Positions 25,109 through 33,922 are shown, counted from the stretch's first letter. The stretch is DNA of 64,000 nt from Streptomyces radicis (GCF_003626575.1 NZ_RBDY01000002.1:310001-374000), one strand, 5' to 3'. A program made the numbers and translations. The notes: generated by a model not told the origin, from the sequence alone.

Positions 25109-26301
25109 TGCGGGAACGGGCAGCCGCCCGTGGCGCGGGCGCGGGCCTCGTCGTCCAGGTAGAAGTTCGGGCGCAGGTCCGCGTCCTCGTAGTAGCGGTG
25201 GAACACCGGGGTCAGGCCACCCGAGACGGGCGGAACGATCCAGCTCCAGTCGGTGGGCACCATCCGGCCCTCGCCCTCCTCGCGCGCGAGATGGGTCAGG
25301 AAGCGCTCGGACTCGGTGTGGTGGTCGGTGATCTTGACCCCGGCCGCGCGGAAGCTGTGCAGCACGGCGACGTTCAGCTCGACCAGCGCCCGGTCACGCC
25401 ACAGCAGCGTGTCGTCGTCCGTGTCGAGGCCGAGCACCTCGGCGACCAGCGGCAGCAGGTTGTAGCGGTCGGGGTCGACGAGGTTGCGGGCGCCTATCTC
25501 GGTGCCCATGTACCAGCCGTTGAACGGCGCGAGCGGGTAGTCGACGCCGCCGATCGACAGACGCATGTTCGAGATGGCGGGGACGGCGTACCAGCGCAGG
25601 CCGAGCCCGCCGAAGCGCGGGTGGTCGGGGTGCTTGAGGGGCACCTCGAGGATGAGGTCGCGCGGCACGTCGTAGAGCTGCGGCTTGTCGCCGTGCACCT
25701 CGATGACCAGCGGCAGCACGTCGAACCAGCCGCCCGGCGCCTGCCAGCCGAGGCGGCGCACGGCGTCGGTGAACGCCACCTGCCCCTGGTCGCCCACGAA
25801 TCCGCCGTCGGCCGCGCGGTACCCGGCGTACTTGACCAGCTGGCCGTTCCACACCCGGGGCGCCTCGCGGTACGGCGTCGGCGGCGCGAACACCGAGATC
25901 ATGGGGCGGACGCGGCCCTGGTTGGTCGCCTGGCGCAGATGGTCGAGCAGGTGGGTGTGGATCTCGTCGGGGGTCGTCGCGTCGCGGCGGTCGAGGACCC
26001 GCAGGCTCTTCCAGTACAGGCGGCCGATGCAGCGGCTCGAGTTGCGCCAGGCCACGCGGGCGCCGAACTCCAGCTCGGCGCGCGTGTGCCGGTAGGTGCC
26101 GGTCTGCTCAAGGTGCTCGCGGATCTGCCGCAGCCGCATGGCCAGCGGGATCGGCTGGTCGGGGTGCTCGGAGTGGAAGAGCCGCAGGAAGTCCTCGGCC
26201 TCGGTCCAGTCCGGGACCTTCCAGTCGGACACGAGCCGCCTGGCGGGCGTGGGGCGGCGGGGGGCGGGCGCGAGGGGGCCGCGAGGACGATCGGAGTTCA
26301 T
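25105..26301 (-). CDS. nos: Bacterial nitric oxide synthase, oxygenase domain only
   Basis: A 398-aa NOS oxygenase. The haem-thiolate motif is WRNSSRCIGRLYW with proximal Cys91; the arginine-binding segment FNGWYMGTEIGARNL carries the catalytic Glu; the pterin/haem-edge Trp is in DWSWIVPPVSGG. It oxidises L-arginine to citrulline and NO. As in other bacteria there is no fused reductase, so electrons must come from a separate flavoprotein. An N-terminal extension of about 25 residues precedes the core. No nitration P450 (TxtE type) is adjacent, arguing against a thaxtomin-like role. Two 12-bp units end the gene, repeating its TGA in frame (25105-25107 and 25093-25095). Confidence 0.95.
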   Translation of the reverse strand: MNSDRPRGPLAPAPRRPTPARRLVSDWKVPDWTEAEDFLRLFHSEHPDQPIPLAMRLRQIREHLEQTGTYRHTRAELEFGARVAWRNSSRCIGRLYWKSLRVLDRRDATTPDEIHTHLLDHLRQATNQGRVRPMISVFAPPTPYREAPRVWNGQLVKYAGYRAADGGFVGDQGQVAFTDAVRRLGWQAPGGWFDVLPLVIEVHGDKPQLYDVPRDLILEVPLKHPDHPRFGGLGLRWYAVPAISNMRLSIGGVDYPLAPFNGWYMGTEIGARNLVDPDRYNLLPLVAEVLGLDTDDDTLLWRDRALVELNVAVLHSFRAAGVKITDHHTESERFLTHLAREEGEGRMVPTDWSWIVPPVSGGLTPVFHRYYEDADLRPNFYLDDEARARATGGCPFPH

Positions 26302-26413
26302 GGGCTTCCCGGGTTCGCGTGCGTCTGGTGTGACTGCTGCGTCACCCCCCGCCGGGGTCAGGGTAGTTGATGCGGCGCAATCGGCGACCGCGCGTGACGG
26401 GATCGGCGCGGGG

Positions 26414-27028
26414 TCATGAACGCCCGGGCGCGCGAAGGCCGTTGAAAGCGGTCGATATGACGGCTTCGACCACCCTCGGGGACACCTGGGGGCCGCCGCG
26501 CTGTGGTCGATACCACTCCACGATCGAGTTGATCATGCCGAACAGCAGCCGCGTCTCCAGGCGCGGGTCAACGCCGGGCCGCAGATCGCCCTCCGCCTCG
26601 GCCCTCCGCACCAGCTCGGCCACCCGGTGGTCGAACTTCCTGCGGCGCTCCAGGGCCCAGCGCTCGGTCGCGGTGTTCCCGCGGACGCGCAGCAGGAGCG
26701 TCACATAGGGCAGGCGTTCCATCAGCACCTCGGTCGTGCGGCGCACGACGTGCTCGAGTCGCTCGACCGAGCGCCCGGCGCGCGCGCCCGGCTCGTCAAG
26801 CACCGCGTCGAGGCCGTCGAGCGCCTGGCTGACCGCGCGGCGCAACAGCTCCTCCTTGCCAGGGACATGGTGGTAGATCGACGACTTGGAGATCCCGGCG
26901 GCCCTGGCGAGGTGCTCCATCGACGTGCCGTCGTAGCCGCGTTCGATGAACACCCCGACCGCCACCTCGAGCAGCGTCTCGGGGGTGTAAGGGGTGTGGG
27001 GTGCGGTGGCGTCGCGGCGAGCGGGCAT
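26414..27028 (-). CDS. TetR-family regulator, probable PaaR of phenylacetate genes
   Basis: A 204-aa TetR protein from ATG 27028. The helix-turn-helix is LARAAGISKSSIYHHVPGKEEL near residues 35-55; the C-terminal domain is TetR_C type (RLLFGMINSIVEWYRP). It is divergent from paaN with a 14-bp inverted repeat between them, so it is likely an autoregulating repressor released by phenylacetyl-CoA or an epoxide/ring-opened derivative. This assignment rests on position and the repeat copy before paaA. Confidence 0.82.
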   Translation of the reverse strand: MPARRDATAPHTPYTPETLLEVAVGVFIERGYDGTSMEHLARAAGISKSSIYHHVPGKEELLRRAVSQALDGLDAVLDEPGARAGRSVERLEHVVRRTTEVLMERLPYVTLLLRVRGNTATERWALERRRKFDHRVAELVRRAEAEGDLRPGVDPRLETRLLFGMINSIVEWYRPQRGGPQVSPRVVEAVISTAFNGLRAPGRS

Positions 27029-27114
27029 CGGTCTTCCTGGGCTTCCTTGGCTTCTTCGGCCTGGTCGTGCGGCGGGGGGCGGTGCGTTGCCGCGGCGGCC
27101 GCGCCCTTGCCCCG

Positions 27115-27128
27115 ACCGATCGTTCGGT
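27115..27128. promoter_or_regulatory. Putative TetR operator, tetR-paaN intergenic
   Basis: accgatcgttcggt lies 15 nt before the paaN ATG in the divergent intergenic region. Its exact reverse complement occurs upstream of paaA (32641-32654). Confidence 0.7.
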
Positions 27129-27142
27129 AGCACTATCGTGCC

Positions 27143-28807
27143 ATGGCCTCTTCCTCCCCCGTCACGGCCCACCGCGCCACGCTCGACACCGCCGTCGAGA
27201 CCCTGCGCAGCCGGGCGTTCTGGACGCCCCACCCCGAGCACCCCAAGGCGTACGAGGGCGACGGCGCCGCGGCGTTCGGGGCGCTGCGCGACGCGCCGTT
27301 CGAGCTCGACCTGCCCGGCACGGACGGCTGGGTGGGCGGCGAGGTGTCGCCGTACGGCTTCCCGCTGGGGATCACCTATCCGCACACCGACCCCGACGTG
27401 CTGCTGCCCGCCATGCGGGACGCCCTGCCCGCCTGGCGGGACGCGGGGCCCGAGGCGCGCGCGGTGCTGTGCGTGGACATCCTGGCGCGGATCAACGCCC
27501 GCAGCCAGGAGTTCGCGCAGGCGGTGATGCACACCACGGGGCAGGCGTACGGGATGGCGTTCCAGGCGGGCGGCCCGCACGCGCAGGACCGGGGGCTCGA
27601 AGCGGTCGCGTACGCCTACGAGGAGCAGACGCGCACGCCGGCGCGCGCGGGCTGGGTCAAGCCCCAGGGCAGGCGCCCGGCGCTCGAGCTGGCCAAGGAG
27701 TTCGTCCCGGTGCCGCGCGGGATCGCGCTGGTCATCGGGTGCAACACCTTCCCCACCTGGAACGGCTTCCCCGGCCTCTTCGCGTCCCTGGCCACCGGGA
27801 ACCCCGTGCTGGTCAAGCCCCATCCGCGCGCGGTCCTGCCGCTCGCGCTCGCGGTCCGCGTCGCGCGCGAGACCCTGGCCGAGGCGGGGTTCGACCCCAA
27901 CCTGGTGACGCTCGCCGTGGAGCGCGAGGACGAGGGCGTCGCACGGACGCTCGCGCTGCGCGACGAGGTCAGGATCATCGACTACACCGGCTCGAGCGCG
28001 TTCGGCGAGTGGCTCGAGGCCAACGCCACGCACGCGCAGGTCTTCACCGAGAAGGCCGGGGTCAACACCGTCGTGGTCGACTCGACCGCCGACTACCGGG
28101 GCATGCTGGGCAACCTCGCGTTCTCCCTCGCCCTCTACAGCGGCCAGATGTGCACCACCCCGCAGAACGTCCTGATCCCCCGCGGCGGGATCGCGACGGA
28201 CGGCGGGCACAAGGCGTTCGACGACGTGGTCGCCGACCTGGCCGCCGCGGTGAGCCGACTGCTCGACGACGACAAGCGGGCCGTCGGCCTGCTGGGCGCG
28301 CTGGTCAACCCCGGGGTGCGCGAGCGCCTCGCGGCGGCGGACGCCGGGGAGTGGGGCGAGGTCGCGCTGGCCTCGCGCGCGCTGACCCACCCCGACTTCC
28401 CCGACGCGACCGTCCGCACCCCGGTGATCGTCAGGCTCGACGGCGGGGACCCAAGGGCCGTGGAGGCGTGCCTGGCCGAGTGCTTCGGCCCGGTGAGCTT
28501 CGCCGTCGCGGTGGACTCCACGGACGACGCGCTCGCGCTGCTGCGGCGGACGGTGCGCGAGCGGGGCGCGATGACCGTGCTCGGGCACACGACATCAGCC
28601 GCGGTCGAGGCCGCGCTGGTCGAGGCGTGCCTGGACACGTGCGCCGCCCTGTCGCTCAACCTGACGGGCGGCGTCTTCGTCAACCAGACCGCGGCGTTCT
28701 CCGACTTCCACGGCACCGGGGGCAACCCCTCGGCCAACTCCGCGCTGGTGGACGGGGCGTTCATCACCCCACGCTTCCGCACGGTGGAGATCAGGCGCCC
28801 CGCGTGA
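27143..28807 (+). CDS. paaN: Phenylacetic acid degradation protein PaaN (aldehyde dehydrogenase family)
   Basis: A 554-aa aldehyde-dehydrogenase-superfamily protein of the PaaN group. Cofactor-binding and catalytic regions include VIGCNTFPTWNGFPGLFASL, FTEKAGVN (glutamate region) and the active Cys in LYSGQMCTTPQNVL. In phenylacetate catabolism this class oxidises the ring-opened semialdehyde after epoxidation of phenylacetyl-CoA. The hydratase domain of bacterial PaaZ is not present. Expression likely controlled by the divergent TetR. Confidence 0.92.
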   Translation: MASSSPVTAHRATLDTAVETLRSRAFWTPHPEHPKAYEGDGAAAFGALRDAPFELDLPGTDGWVGGEVSPYGFPLGITYPHTDPDVLLPAMRDALPAWRDAGPEARAVLCVDILARINARSQEFAQAVMHTTGQAYGMAFQAGGPHAQDRGLEAVAYAYEEQTRTPARAGWVKPQGRRPALELAKEFVPVPRGIALVIGCNTFPTWNGFPGLFASLATGNPVLVKPHPRAVLPLALAVRVARETLAEAGFDPNLVTLAVEREDEGVARTLALRDEVRIIDYTGSSAFGEWLEANATHAQVFTEKAGVNTVVVDSTADYRGMLGNLAFSLALYSGQMCTTPQNVLIPRGGIATDGGHKAFDDVVADLAAAVSRLLDDDKRAVGLLGALVNPGVRERLAAADAGEWGEVALASRALTHPDFPDATVRTPVIVRLDGGDPRAVEACLAECFGPVSFAVAVDSTDDALALLRRTVRERGAMTVLGHTTSAAVEAALVEACLDTCAALSLNLTGGVFVNQTAAFSDFHGTGGNPSANSALVDGAFITPRFRTVEIRRPA

Positions 28808-28953
28808 CGGGGGACCAACCGGCCACGCGCACGGTCCCACACCCCAGACCCCGTCCGGGAGATCCCACCCCGGATTCCGTCACAGGCCGCGGTATCGACA
28901 CACAGGTGGAGCCGCGCCCTTCCGACCCCGCGTAGGCGCCGGGCCGTGTCCCC

Positions 28954-28981
28954 GGTCAGTGGTCGAAGGTCAGTGGTCGAA
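28954..28981 (-). repeat. 14-bp tandem duplication at a stop codon
   Basis: Plus-strand unit ggtcagtggtcgaa occurs twice without change (28954-28967, 28968-28981). The complement of TGA at 28970-28972 is the stop of the adjacent small gene; the second TGA (28956-28958) is in a different frame. Confidence 0.88.
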
Positions 28982-29218
28982 TCGCACGGGTCCAGGGGCG
29001 CCGGGCGACGCGGGCCGCCAGAAGCGCCATGAGGCGTCCAGGACATCGGCGTTGCGCTGCTCCCACTCGGTGGCCGCGCGGACGGACCCGGGCGGGCACT
29101 CCCACGCGCGGCCGCCGTGCAGCGGGCGCAGGCGCAGGCGAGTGCCGACCCGACCGGTGACGCGACCGATCCTGCCGGTTCGTTTGTCGACCACACACGC
29201 GCCGTCTGCCCAGGACAT
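28970..29218 (-). CDS. Small conserved Streptomyces-type protein
   Basis: An 82-aa product from ATG 29218 (MSWADGACVVDKRTGRIGRVTG), preceded by a gaggga ribosome site. The N-terminal half looks like a small beta-barrel (VDKRTGRIGRV ... LRLRPLHGGRAWECPP) and the C-terminal half is a short basic/aromatic tail. Such proteins are widespread in Streptomyces without assigned function. The frame is open to 29434 but that extension is not conserved-looking. Confidence 0.68.
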   Translation of the reverse strand: MSWADGACVVDKRTGRIGRVTGRVGTRLRLRPLHGGRAWECPPGSVRAATEWEQRNADVLDASWRFWRPASPGAPGPVRFDH

Positions 29219-29409
29219 CACGGCTCCCTCGCAGTGCTCTCGCCATCCTCGGGTTCCACTGTGCCGGGCGGACGTCTCAGCTCGATACACATATGCACCG
29301 CATTGCGCAACGAAAGTCACCCTCCGGGTGGGTGGGCGCGGGTGCGAGACCGGGCGGACGTGGCCGGATCCGCGGGGCGGTCCGCAGGTCTCCGCCGGGG
29401 GGAGCGCCG

Positions 29410-29682
29410 ATGCACACCGTCGCCGTACTGGCACTCGAAGGGGTCATCCCCTTCGCCCCGGTGACGCCCGTGGAGGTCTTCGGGCGCTCGGCCGGGCACG
29501 CCCACCTCTCCACGCGCACCCTGAATCGCCGTTTTCGGGAGCAAACGGGCACCACGCCGCTGCGGTGGCCGCACCGGGCGCGGGTGCGCAGGGCGCAGCA
29601 CCTGCTCGAGACCACGGGTCACTCGATCGAGCGCATCGCGACGCAGGTGGGATTCGGCTCCGCGACGTCGTTCCGCGGGTGA
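29410..29682 (+). pseudogene. GlxA/AraC-family regulator remnant with large internal deletion
   Basis: The 90-residue frame fuses two distant parts of one family. Residues 1-26 (MHTVAVLALEGVIPFAPVTPVEVFGR) are the very beginning of a DJ-1/PfpI-like GlxA regulator; residues 33-90 (LSTRTLNRRFREQTG ... ERIATQVGFGSATSFR) are its C-terminal AraC helix-turn-helix. About 200 residues are missing in frame, and the protein stops soon after SFR where family members continue with a further ~20 residues. A relic formed by deletion. Confidence 0.85.
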
Positions 29683-29694
29683 GGGCCGGGCGGG

Positions 29695-29736
29695 AGGCCG
29701 TTGAGCCGTGGCGGTCCTGCCACGGCTCAACGGCCT
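29695..29736. terminator. Perfect 18-bp hairpin between the GlxA remnant and SpoU gene
   Basis: Arms 29695-29712 and 29719-29736 pair perfectly around a 6-nt loop. The right arm contains the stop codon and last codons of the convergent SpoU methylase gene, so the same hairpin can end transcription from both sides. Confidence 0.88.
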
Positions 29737-30482
29737 TTCGCCAGCCAGTGGTAGAGGGTCATGGCCACGCTGGTGGCGAGGTTGTAGCTGGAGACGCCGG
29801 GGCGCATGGGCAACGCCACCAGCGCGTCGGCGCGTTGTCTCGTCCCGGGGGAGAGCCCCGCGCGTTCGGAGCCGAACGCCAGCAGGGCGCCGTCGTCGAC
29901 GGTCATGTCGCGCAGGTCGGCGCCCTCGGGGTCGAGGGCCAACAACGGCCCGTGCGACGGGAGTTCGCCGGGTTCGACGTGGTGCACCGCGGTCGCCCAG
30001 TGCAGCCCGGCGGCGGCGCGCACCACGGACGGGTGCCAGGGGTCCACCGTGCCCGTGGTGAGCACGCCGCGCGCCCCGGCGCCCGCGGCGACCCGGATGA
30101 CCGCGCCGATGTTGCCGAGGTGCCGGGGGTTGTCCAGCAGAACGGCGGGCGCCGGTCCGTGCGCGGGCGCGCGGCGCGCGGGGACGGCGAGGGCGGCGAC
30201 CCCGGTGGGGTGGGGGCGCGCGACGAGCGCGGCGAGCGTCGCGGCGGGGACCGGGGTGAGCAACGCGGCGAGCCGCTCGGCGAGGTCGGGCGCGAGGCGC
30301 TCGGCCAGGCCGAGCGCGGCGTCCCGGTCGGCGGCGAGCGCGAGCGGGATGTCGGCGCCGAAGCGCAGGGCGTGCTTGATGGCGTGGAAGCCGTCGAGGA
30401 GCACGGTGTCCCCCGCGGCCGACGCCCGCCAGCGCGCGGCGACTTCGGCCGCGCCCCGGTCCTCGCCCACGCGCTCGCTCAC
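29727..30482 (-). CDS. SpoU/TrmH-family RNA 2'-O-methyltransferase
   Basis: A 251-aa SPOUT methyltransferase. Motifs in order: LDNPRHLGNIGAVIRVAAGAG (motif 1), LLAFGSERAGLS (motif 2) and LPMRPGVSSYNLATSVAMTLY (motif 3 with knotted SAM site). It methylates ribose in rRNA or tRNA. GTG 30482 lies 7 nt after the HTTM gene stop; probably one operon with the two membrane proteins upstream. Confidence 0.93.
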   Translation of the reverse strand: MSERVGEDRGAAEVAARWRASAAGDTVLLDGFHAIKHALRFGADIPLALAADRDAALGLAERLAPDLAERLAALLTPVPAATLAALVARPHPTGVAALAVPARRAPAHGPAPAVLLDNPRHLGNIGAVIRVAAGAGARGVLTTGTVDPWHPSVVRAAAGLHWATAVHHVEPGELPSHGPLLALDPEGADLRDMTVDDGALLAFGSERAGLSPGTRQRADALVALPMRPGVSSYNLATSVAMTLYHWLAKGR

Positions 30483-30489
30483 GCGCCGG

Positions 30490-31782
30490 TCACCCCTTGG
30501 CCGCCCACGCGGGGGACCGTTGCTCGGCGGGCGCCGGCGCGGGCGGCGCCTCGGGGGGCGCGGGCCTGCGCCGCGTGAGCCGGGCGCGCAGTCCGGTCGC
30601 CCTGGCGCCCATCCAGAGCAGGAACGCGGTGGGCAGGAAGACGGCGTCCATCGCGATCATGGCGAGCGAGAAGAACGGCAGGCCCATCAGCAGCGCGATG
30701 CCGATGTGTTCGCCCATCATCAGCACCAGCAGGATGTTCTTGGCGCGGCGGTTGAGCAGCGCGAACGGGAACGCCACCTGCACGATGACCGTTCCGTAGC
30801 TGAGGGCCATGATCACCATGCCGCTGCTCGACAGCAGCTCGCTGACCTCGGGCCAGACGTTGAAGTAGTCCAGGTTCATCGGGTAGTAGACGGCGGTGCC
30901 GTCCTGCCAGCGGCTGCCCTGGATCTTGTACCAGCCCGCGGTGGCGTAGATGACGCACACCTCGGCCATGATCACCAGGAGGGCGGCGTTGTGCACGAGG
31001 TTGGCGACGATGTCCGAGACGACGCGCGGCTCGCCCGGCGCGTAGCGGCGGATCAGCCACCAGTAGCCGTGCACGAGCCACATCCCGCCGAGGAAGAGGC
31101 TCCAGATCCAGCTGTCGACGCTCCCGGTGACGAGCGCGGCGAGCAGCGCGACGCCGAGGACCGCCCACAGCGCGATGCCGACCCGGTCCTCGGTGGGCTC
31201 CAGATCGGGGCGGCGCGCGCGCCGGCGCGCGTCGAGCGACCACACCTGGCCGCAGCGCGTGAGGACCAGGTACATCGACATCAGGTGGATGACGTTGTCG
31301 CCGCCGTCGCCCATGAAGATGCTTCGGTTCTGCACGGACAGGACGCCGATCATGAACAGCATCGTGGCGGCGCGCGTCCGCCAGCCGAGCAGCATCGCCA
31401 CGGCGGCGGCGATGGTGAGGTGGTAGACCAGCTCGAACCACAGCCCCGAGTCCGACCAGAGCAGCAGCGTGAACGCCCCGCTGTTCTCGGCGAACCGCGA
31501 GGCCATGTCGAAGCTCCACGCGCTGTCCTGGCCGTACATGAGGTGGCGGTTGGGCCACTCGTGCAGCAGGAAGCCGAGCACGGTGACCGCGAAGCCGATG
31601 CGGACGATCGCCGTCTGGTACGGGCCGAGCGCGCGGCGCGTGACATGGCCGAGGCCGCGCGCGAGCGCCGCGTCGAAGGAGCGGCCGAGGCCGCGGAAGG
31701 GGGAGGAGGGGGCGGGCGCGGGGGCGCCAGGACTCGCGCCGGGCGCGGGCGCGTTGCCCGTGCGCTGGGAGGGGATGCTCAT
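30490..31782 (-). CDS. HTTM-domain (vitamin K carboxylase-like) multi-spanning membrane protein
   Basis: A 430-aa polytopic protein. An N-terminal Ala/Pro-rich cytosolic stretch is followed by several hydrophobic segments with the HTTM signature (RIGFAVTVLGFLLHEW, SIFMGDGGDNVIHLM, YATAGWYKIQGSRWQDGTA). HTTM proteins are relatives of vitamin K-dependent gamma-carboxylase; one bacterial member, SdpB, matures the SdpC killing peptide. The ATG overlaps the stop of the DUF5819 gene by 4 nt, so the two products are likely partners in the membrane. Substrate unknown. Confidence 0.85.
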   Translation of the reverse strand: MSIPSQRTGNAPAPGASPGAPAPAPSSPFRGLGRSFDAALARGLGHVTRRALGPYQTAIVRIGFAVTVLGFLLHEWPNRHLMYGQDSAWSFDMASRFAENSGAFTLLLWSDSGLWFELVYHLTIAAAVAMLLGWRTRAATMLFMIGVLSVQNRSIFMGDGGDNVIHLMSMYLVLTRCGQVWSLDARRRARRPDLEPTEDRVGIALWAVLGVALLAALVTGSVDSWIWSLFLGGMWLVHGYWWLIRRYAPGEPRVVSDIVANLVHNAALLVIMAEVCVIYATAGWYKIQGSRWQDGTAVYYPMNLDYFNVWPEVSELLSSSGMVIMALSYGTVIVQVAFPFALLNRRAKNILLVLMMGEHIGIALLMGLPFFSLAMIAMDAVFLPTAFLLWMGARATGLRARLTRRRPAPPEAPPAPAPAEQRSPAWAAKG

Positions 31783-32534
31783 CGGGCGATTCCTTCCAGG
31801 TCGTCCGACGTGACCACCCACCAGTCGATCTCGTCGTAGTACGTCGACGTGTCGATCTCCTCCTCGCGCCATTCGGGCGCGGGGACGCGGGAGACCGCGG
31901 AGCGCAGCTGGACGCGGCGCACCGTGTCGAGGTCCATGTCGTGCTCGTCCTGGAGGCGTTGGAGCGCGATGCGGTGCACATACAGCTCGGAGAGCCGCCC
32001 GCGCTCGCCGATCGGGCGGCCCTCGTCGTCGTGCGCGCCGTCGTAGAAGTCCCAGCCGCGGCGCAGGAGGTTCTGCGCGGAGTGGCTCGGCAGCAGGTGG
32101 TGCCTGATGTTGTCGATGTCGGTGGCGGTGAGGTTGATCCAGTCGGTCGTGCGGAGTGAGCCGTCGGGCTCCGTGACCTGGGCGCGAACGTGCACGGCCT
32201 CGTCGCGCTGGAGCGGGTTGGGGGCGAAGAGCTTCCAGTTCTGCTCGAACTCCGGGTAGATATAGCCCCGGATGCGATCGAAGTTCTCCTCGCGGACCGT
32301 GTTGGAAGGGGAGACGAAGAGGAAGACCGCGGCCATGTGCCAGGTGAAGAACGCCGCGAGCGCGCCGACGGCCACGGCGATGATCGCGCGGGCGGGCAGC
32401 GAGAGCGCGCGCAGGCTGACCGTCTCGGTCACCGTCACCGCGTCGACGGCGTGCGCCGTGAGCGCCCGCTTGCCCTCGGCGCGTTGACCCTCGTCGCGCT
32501 CCCCGTCTTCCGGTGCCGTGTCGTGTGGCAGCAT
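31779..32534 (-). CDS. DUF5819 family single-pass membrane protein
   Basis: A 251-aa protein: charged N-terminus of ~45 residues, one transmembrane helix (IIAVAVGALAAFFTWHMAAVFLF), then a periplasm-side domain with the family block VSPSNTVREEN ... YIYPEFEQNWKLFAPNPL. In actinobacteria DUF5819 genes are regularly coupled to an HTTM gene, as here. The WKLFAPNPL block recalls the W-F-x-NP region of SdpA-like proteins, an inference only. Divergent from paaA. Confidence 0.83.
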   Translation of the reverse strand: MLPHDTAPEDGERDEGQRAEGKRALTAHAVDAVTVTETVSLRALSLPARAIIAVAVGALAAFFTWHMAAVFLFVSPSNTVREENFDRIRGYIYPEFEQNWKLFAPNPLQRDEAVHVRAQVTEPDGSLRTTDWINLTATDIDNIRHHLLPSHSAQNLLRRGWDFYDGAHDDEGRPIGERGRLSELYVHRIALQRLQDEHDMDLDTVRRVQLRSAVSRVPAPEWREEEIDTSTYYDEIDWWVVTSDDLEGIAR

Positions 32535-32640
32535 GCTCGGCCCGTTCCCCCTGGACTGCTTCCGCTGTGACCCGAGCACCGTACCTGTCCCCCCGCCGCC
32601 TTGACACGCCGGTGCCGCAGGACGACCATCGAAGCGACGA

Positions 32641-32654
32641 ACCGAACGATCGGT
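32641..32654. promoter_or_regulatory. Putative TetR operator upstream of paaABCDE
   Basis: accgaacgatcggt is the exact reverse complement of the site before paaN. It lies 42 nt upstream of the paaA GTG and about 100 nt from the divergent DUF5819 start. Confidence 0.7.
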
Positions 32655-32696
32655 CGGGAGCCGGTCGGCACGTGATCGGGAGCGGAGGGCGGGACG

Positions 32697-33632
32697 GTGG
32701 AGCCTGGACGCGAGCGTTTCGAGCGGACCATCGCCGCTGACGAGCGGATCGAGCCACGGGACTGGATGCCGGACGCGTACCGCGCCACGCTGGTGCGGCA
32801 GATCGCGCAGCACGCGCACTCCGAGATCATCGGCATGCAGCCCGAGGGGAGTTGGATCACCCGGGCGCCCTCACTGCGGCGCAAGGCGATCCTCATCGCC
32901 AAGGTGCAGGACGAGGCGGGCCACGGCCTCTATCTCTACGGCGCCGCCGAGACGTTGGGCGTCGACAGGGATGAGCTGCTCGACAAGCTGCACAGCGGGC
33001 GCCACAAGTACTCATCCATCTTCAACTACCCGACGCCCACGTGGGCCGATGTGGGCGCGATCGGCTGGTTGGTCGACGGCGCCGCGATCACCAACCAGGT
33101 CCCGCTGTGCCGCTGCTCCTACGGCCCCTACGCCCGCGCGATGGTGCGCATCTGCAAAGAGGAGTCGTTCCACCAGCGGCAGGGATACGAGCTGCTGCTG
33201 ACCCTGAGCAGGGGCACCCCCGAGCAGCACGCGATGGCGCAGGACGCGGTGGACCGCTGGTGGTGGCCTTCGCTCATGATGTTCGGCCCGCCGGACGACG
33301 CGTCGCCGCGCAGCGCGCGGTCGATGGCCTGGAAGATCAAGCGGCACTCCAACGACGAGCTGCGCCAGCGCTTCGTCGACATCTGCGTCGACCAGGCCGC
33401 CGCCCTCGGCCTCACCCTCCCCGACCCCGACCTGCGGTGGAACGAGGAGCGCGGCCACTGGGACTTCGGCGCGATCGACTGGGACGAGTTCCACGCGGTG
33501 CTGCGGGGCGAGGGCCCGTGCAACGAGGAACGGCTCACGCGTCGGCGCCGGGCGCACGACGAGGGCGCGTGGGTGCGCGAGGCCGCGGCGGCCTACGCGG
33601 ACAAGCGCGCCGGCGTGGGGGCCGCGGCATGA
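32697..33632 (+). CDS. paaA: 1,2-phenylacetyl-CoA epoxidase subunit PaaA
   Basis: A 311-aa di-iron catalytic subunit of the phenylacetyl-CoA epoxidase. Carboxylate/histidine ligands are seen in [15 protein letters not shown] and [15 protein letters not shown], with the conserved [14 protein letters not shown] stretch. It epoxidises the ring of phenylacetyl-CoA with O2. First gene of a tightly overlapping paaABCDE operon; GTG start. Confidence 0.95.
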   Translation: MEPGRERFERTIAADERIEPRDWMPDAYRATLVRQIAQHAHSEIIGMQPEGSWITRAPSLRRKAILIAKVQDEAGHGLYLYGAAETLGVDRDELLDKLHSGRHKYSSIFNYPTPTWADVGAIGWLVDGAAITNQVPLCRCSYGPYARAMVRICKEESFHQRQGYELLLTLSRGTPEQHAMAQDAVDRWWWPSLMMFGPPDDASPRSARSMAWKIKRHSNDELRQRFVDICVDQAAALGLTLPDPDLRWNEERGHWDFGAIDWDEFHAVLRGEGPCNEERLTRRRRAHDEGAWVREAAAAYADKRAGVGAAA

Positions 33633-33922
33633 GCGAGGCCGAGCGCGGCTGGCCCCTGTGGGAGGTCTTCGTGCGCCCCCGGCGCGGGCTCGCCCACACG
33701 CACGCGGGGAGCCTGCACGCCCCCGACGCGGAGCTGGCGCTGCGCAACGCCAGGGACCTGTTCACCCGGCGCGGCGAAGGCGTCTCGATCTGGGTCGTCC
33801 CGGCCGCCGCGGTGTCCGCGTCCTCGCCCGACGAGCGCGACCCGTTCTTCCGCCCTGCCGCCGACAAGCCCTACCGGCACCCCACGTTCTACGAGGTCCC
33901 CGAGGGGGTGCGGCACCTGTGA
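33629..33922 (+). CDS. paaB: 1,2-phenylacetyl-CoA epoxidase subunit PaaB
   Basis: A 97-aa protein with family markers [16 protein letters not shown] and [21 protein letters not shown] and C-terminal [13 protein letters not shown]. PaaB bridges two PaaAC units in the epoxidase and has no catalytic role known. ATG overlaps the paaA stop by 4 nt. Confidence 0.95.
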   Translation: MSEAERGWPLWEVFVRPRRGLAHTHAGSLHAPDAELALRNARDLFTRRGEGVSIWVVPAAAVSASSPDERDPFFRPAADKPYRHPTFYEVPEGVRHL

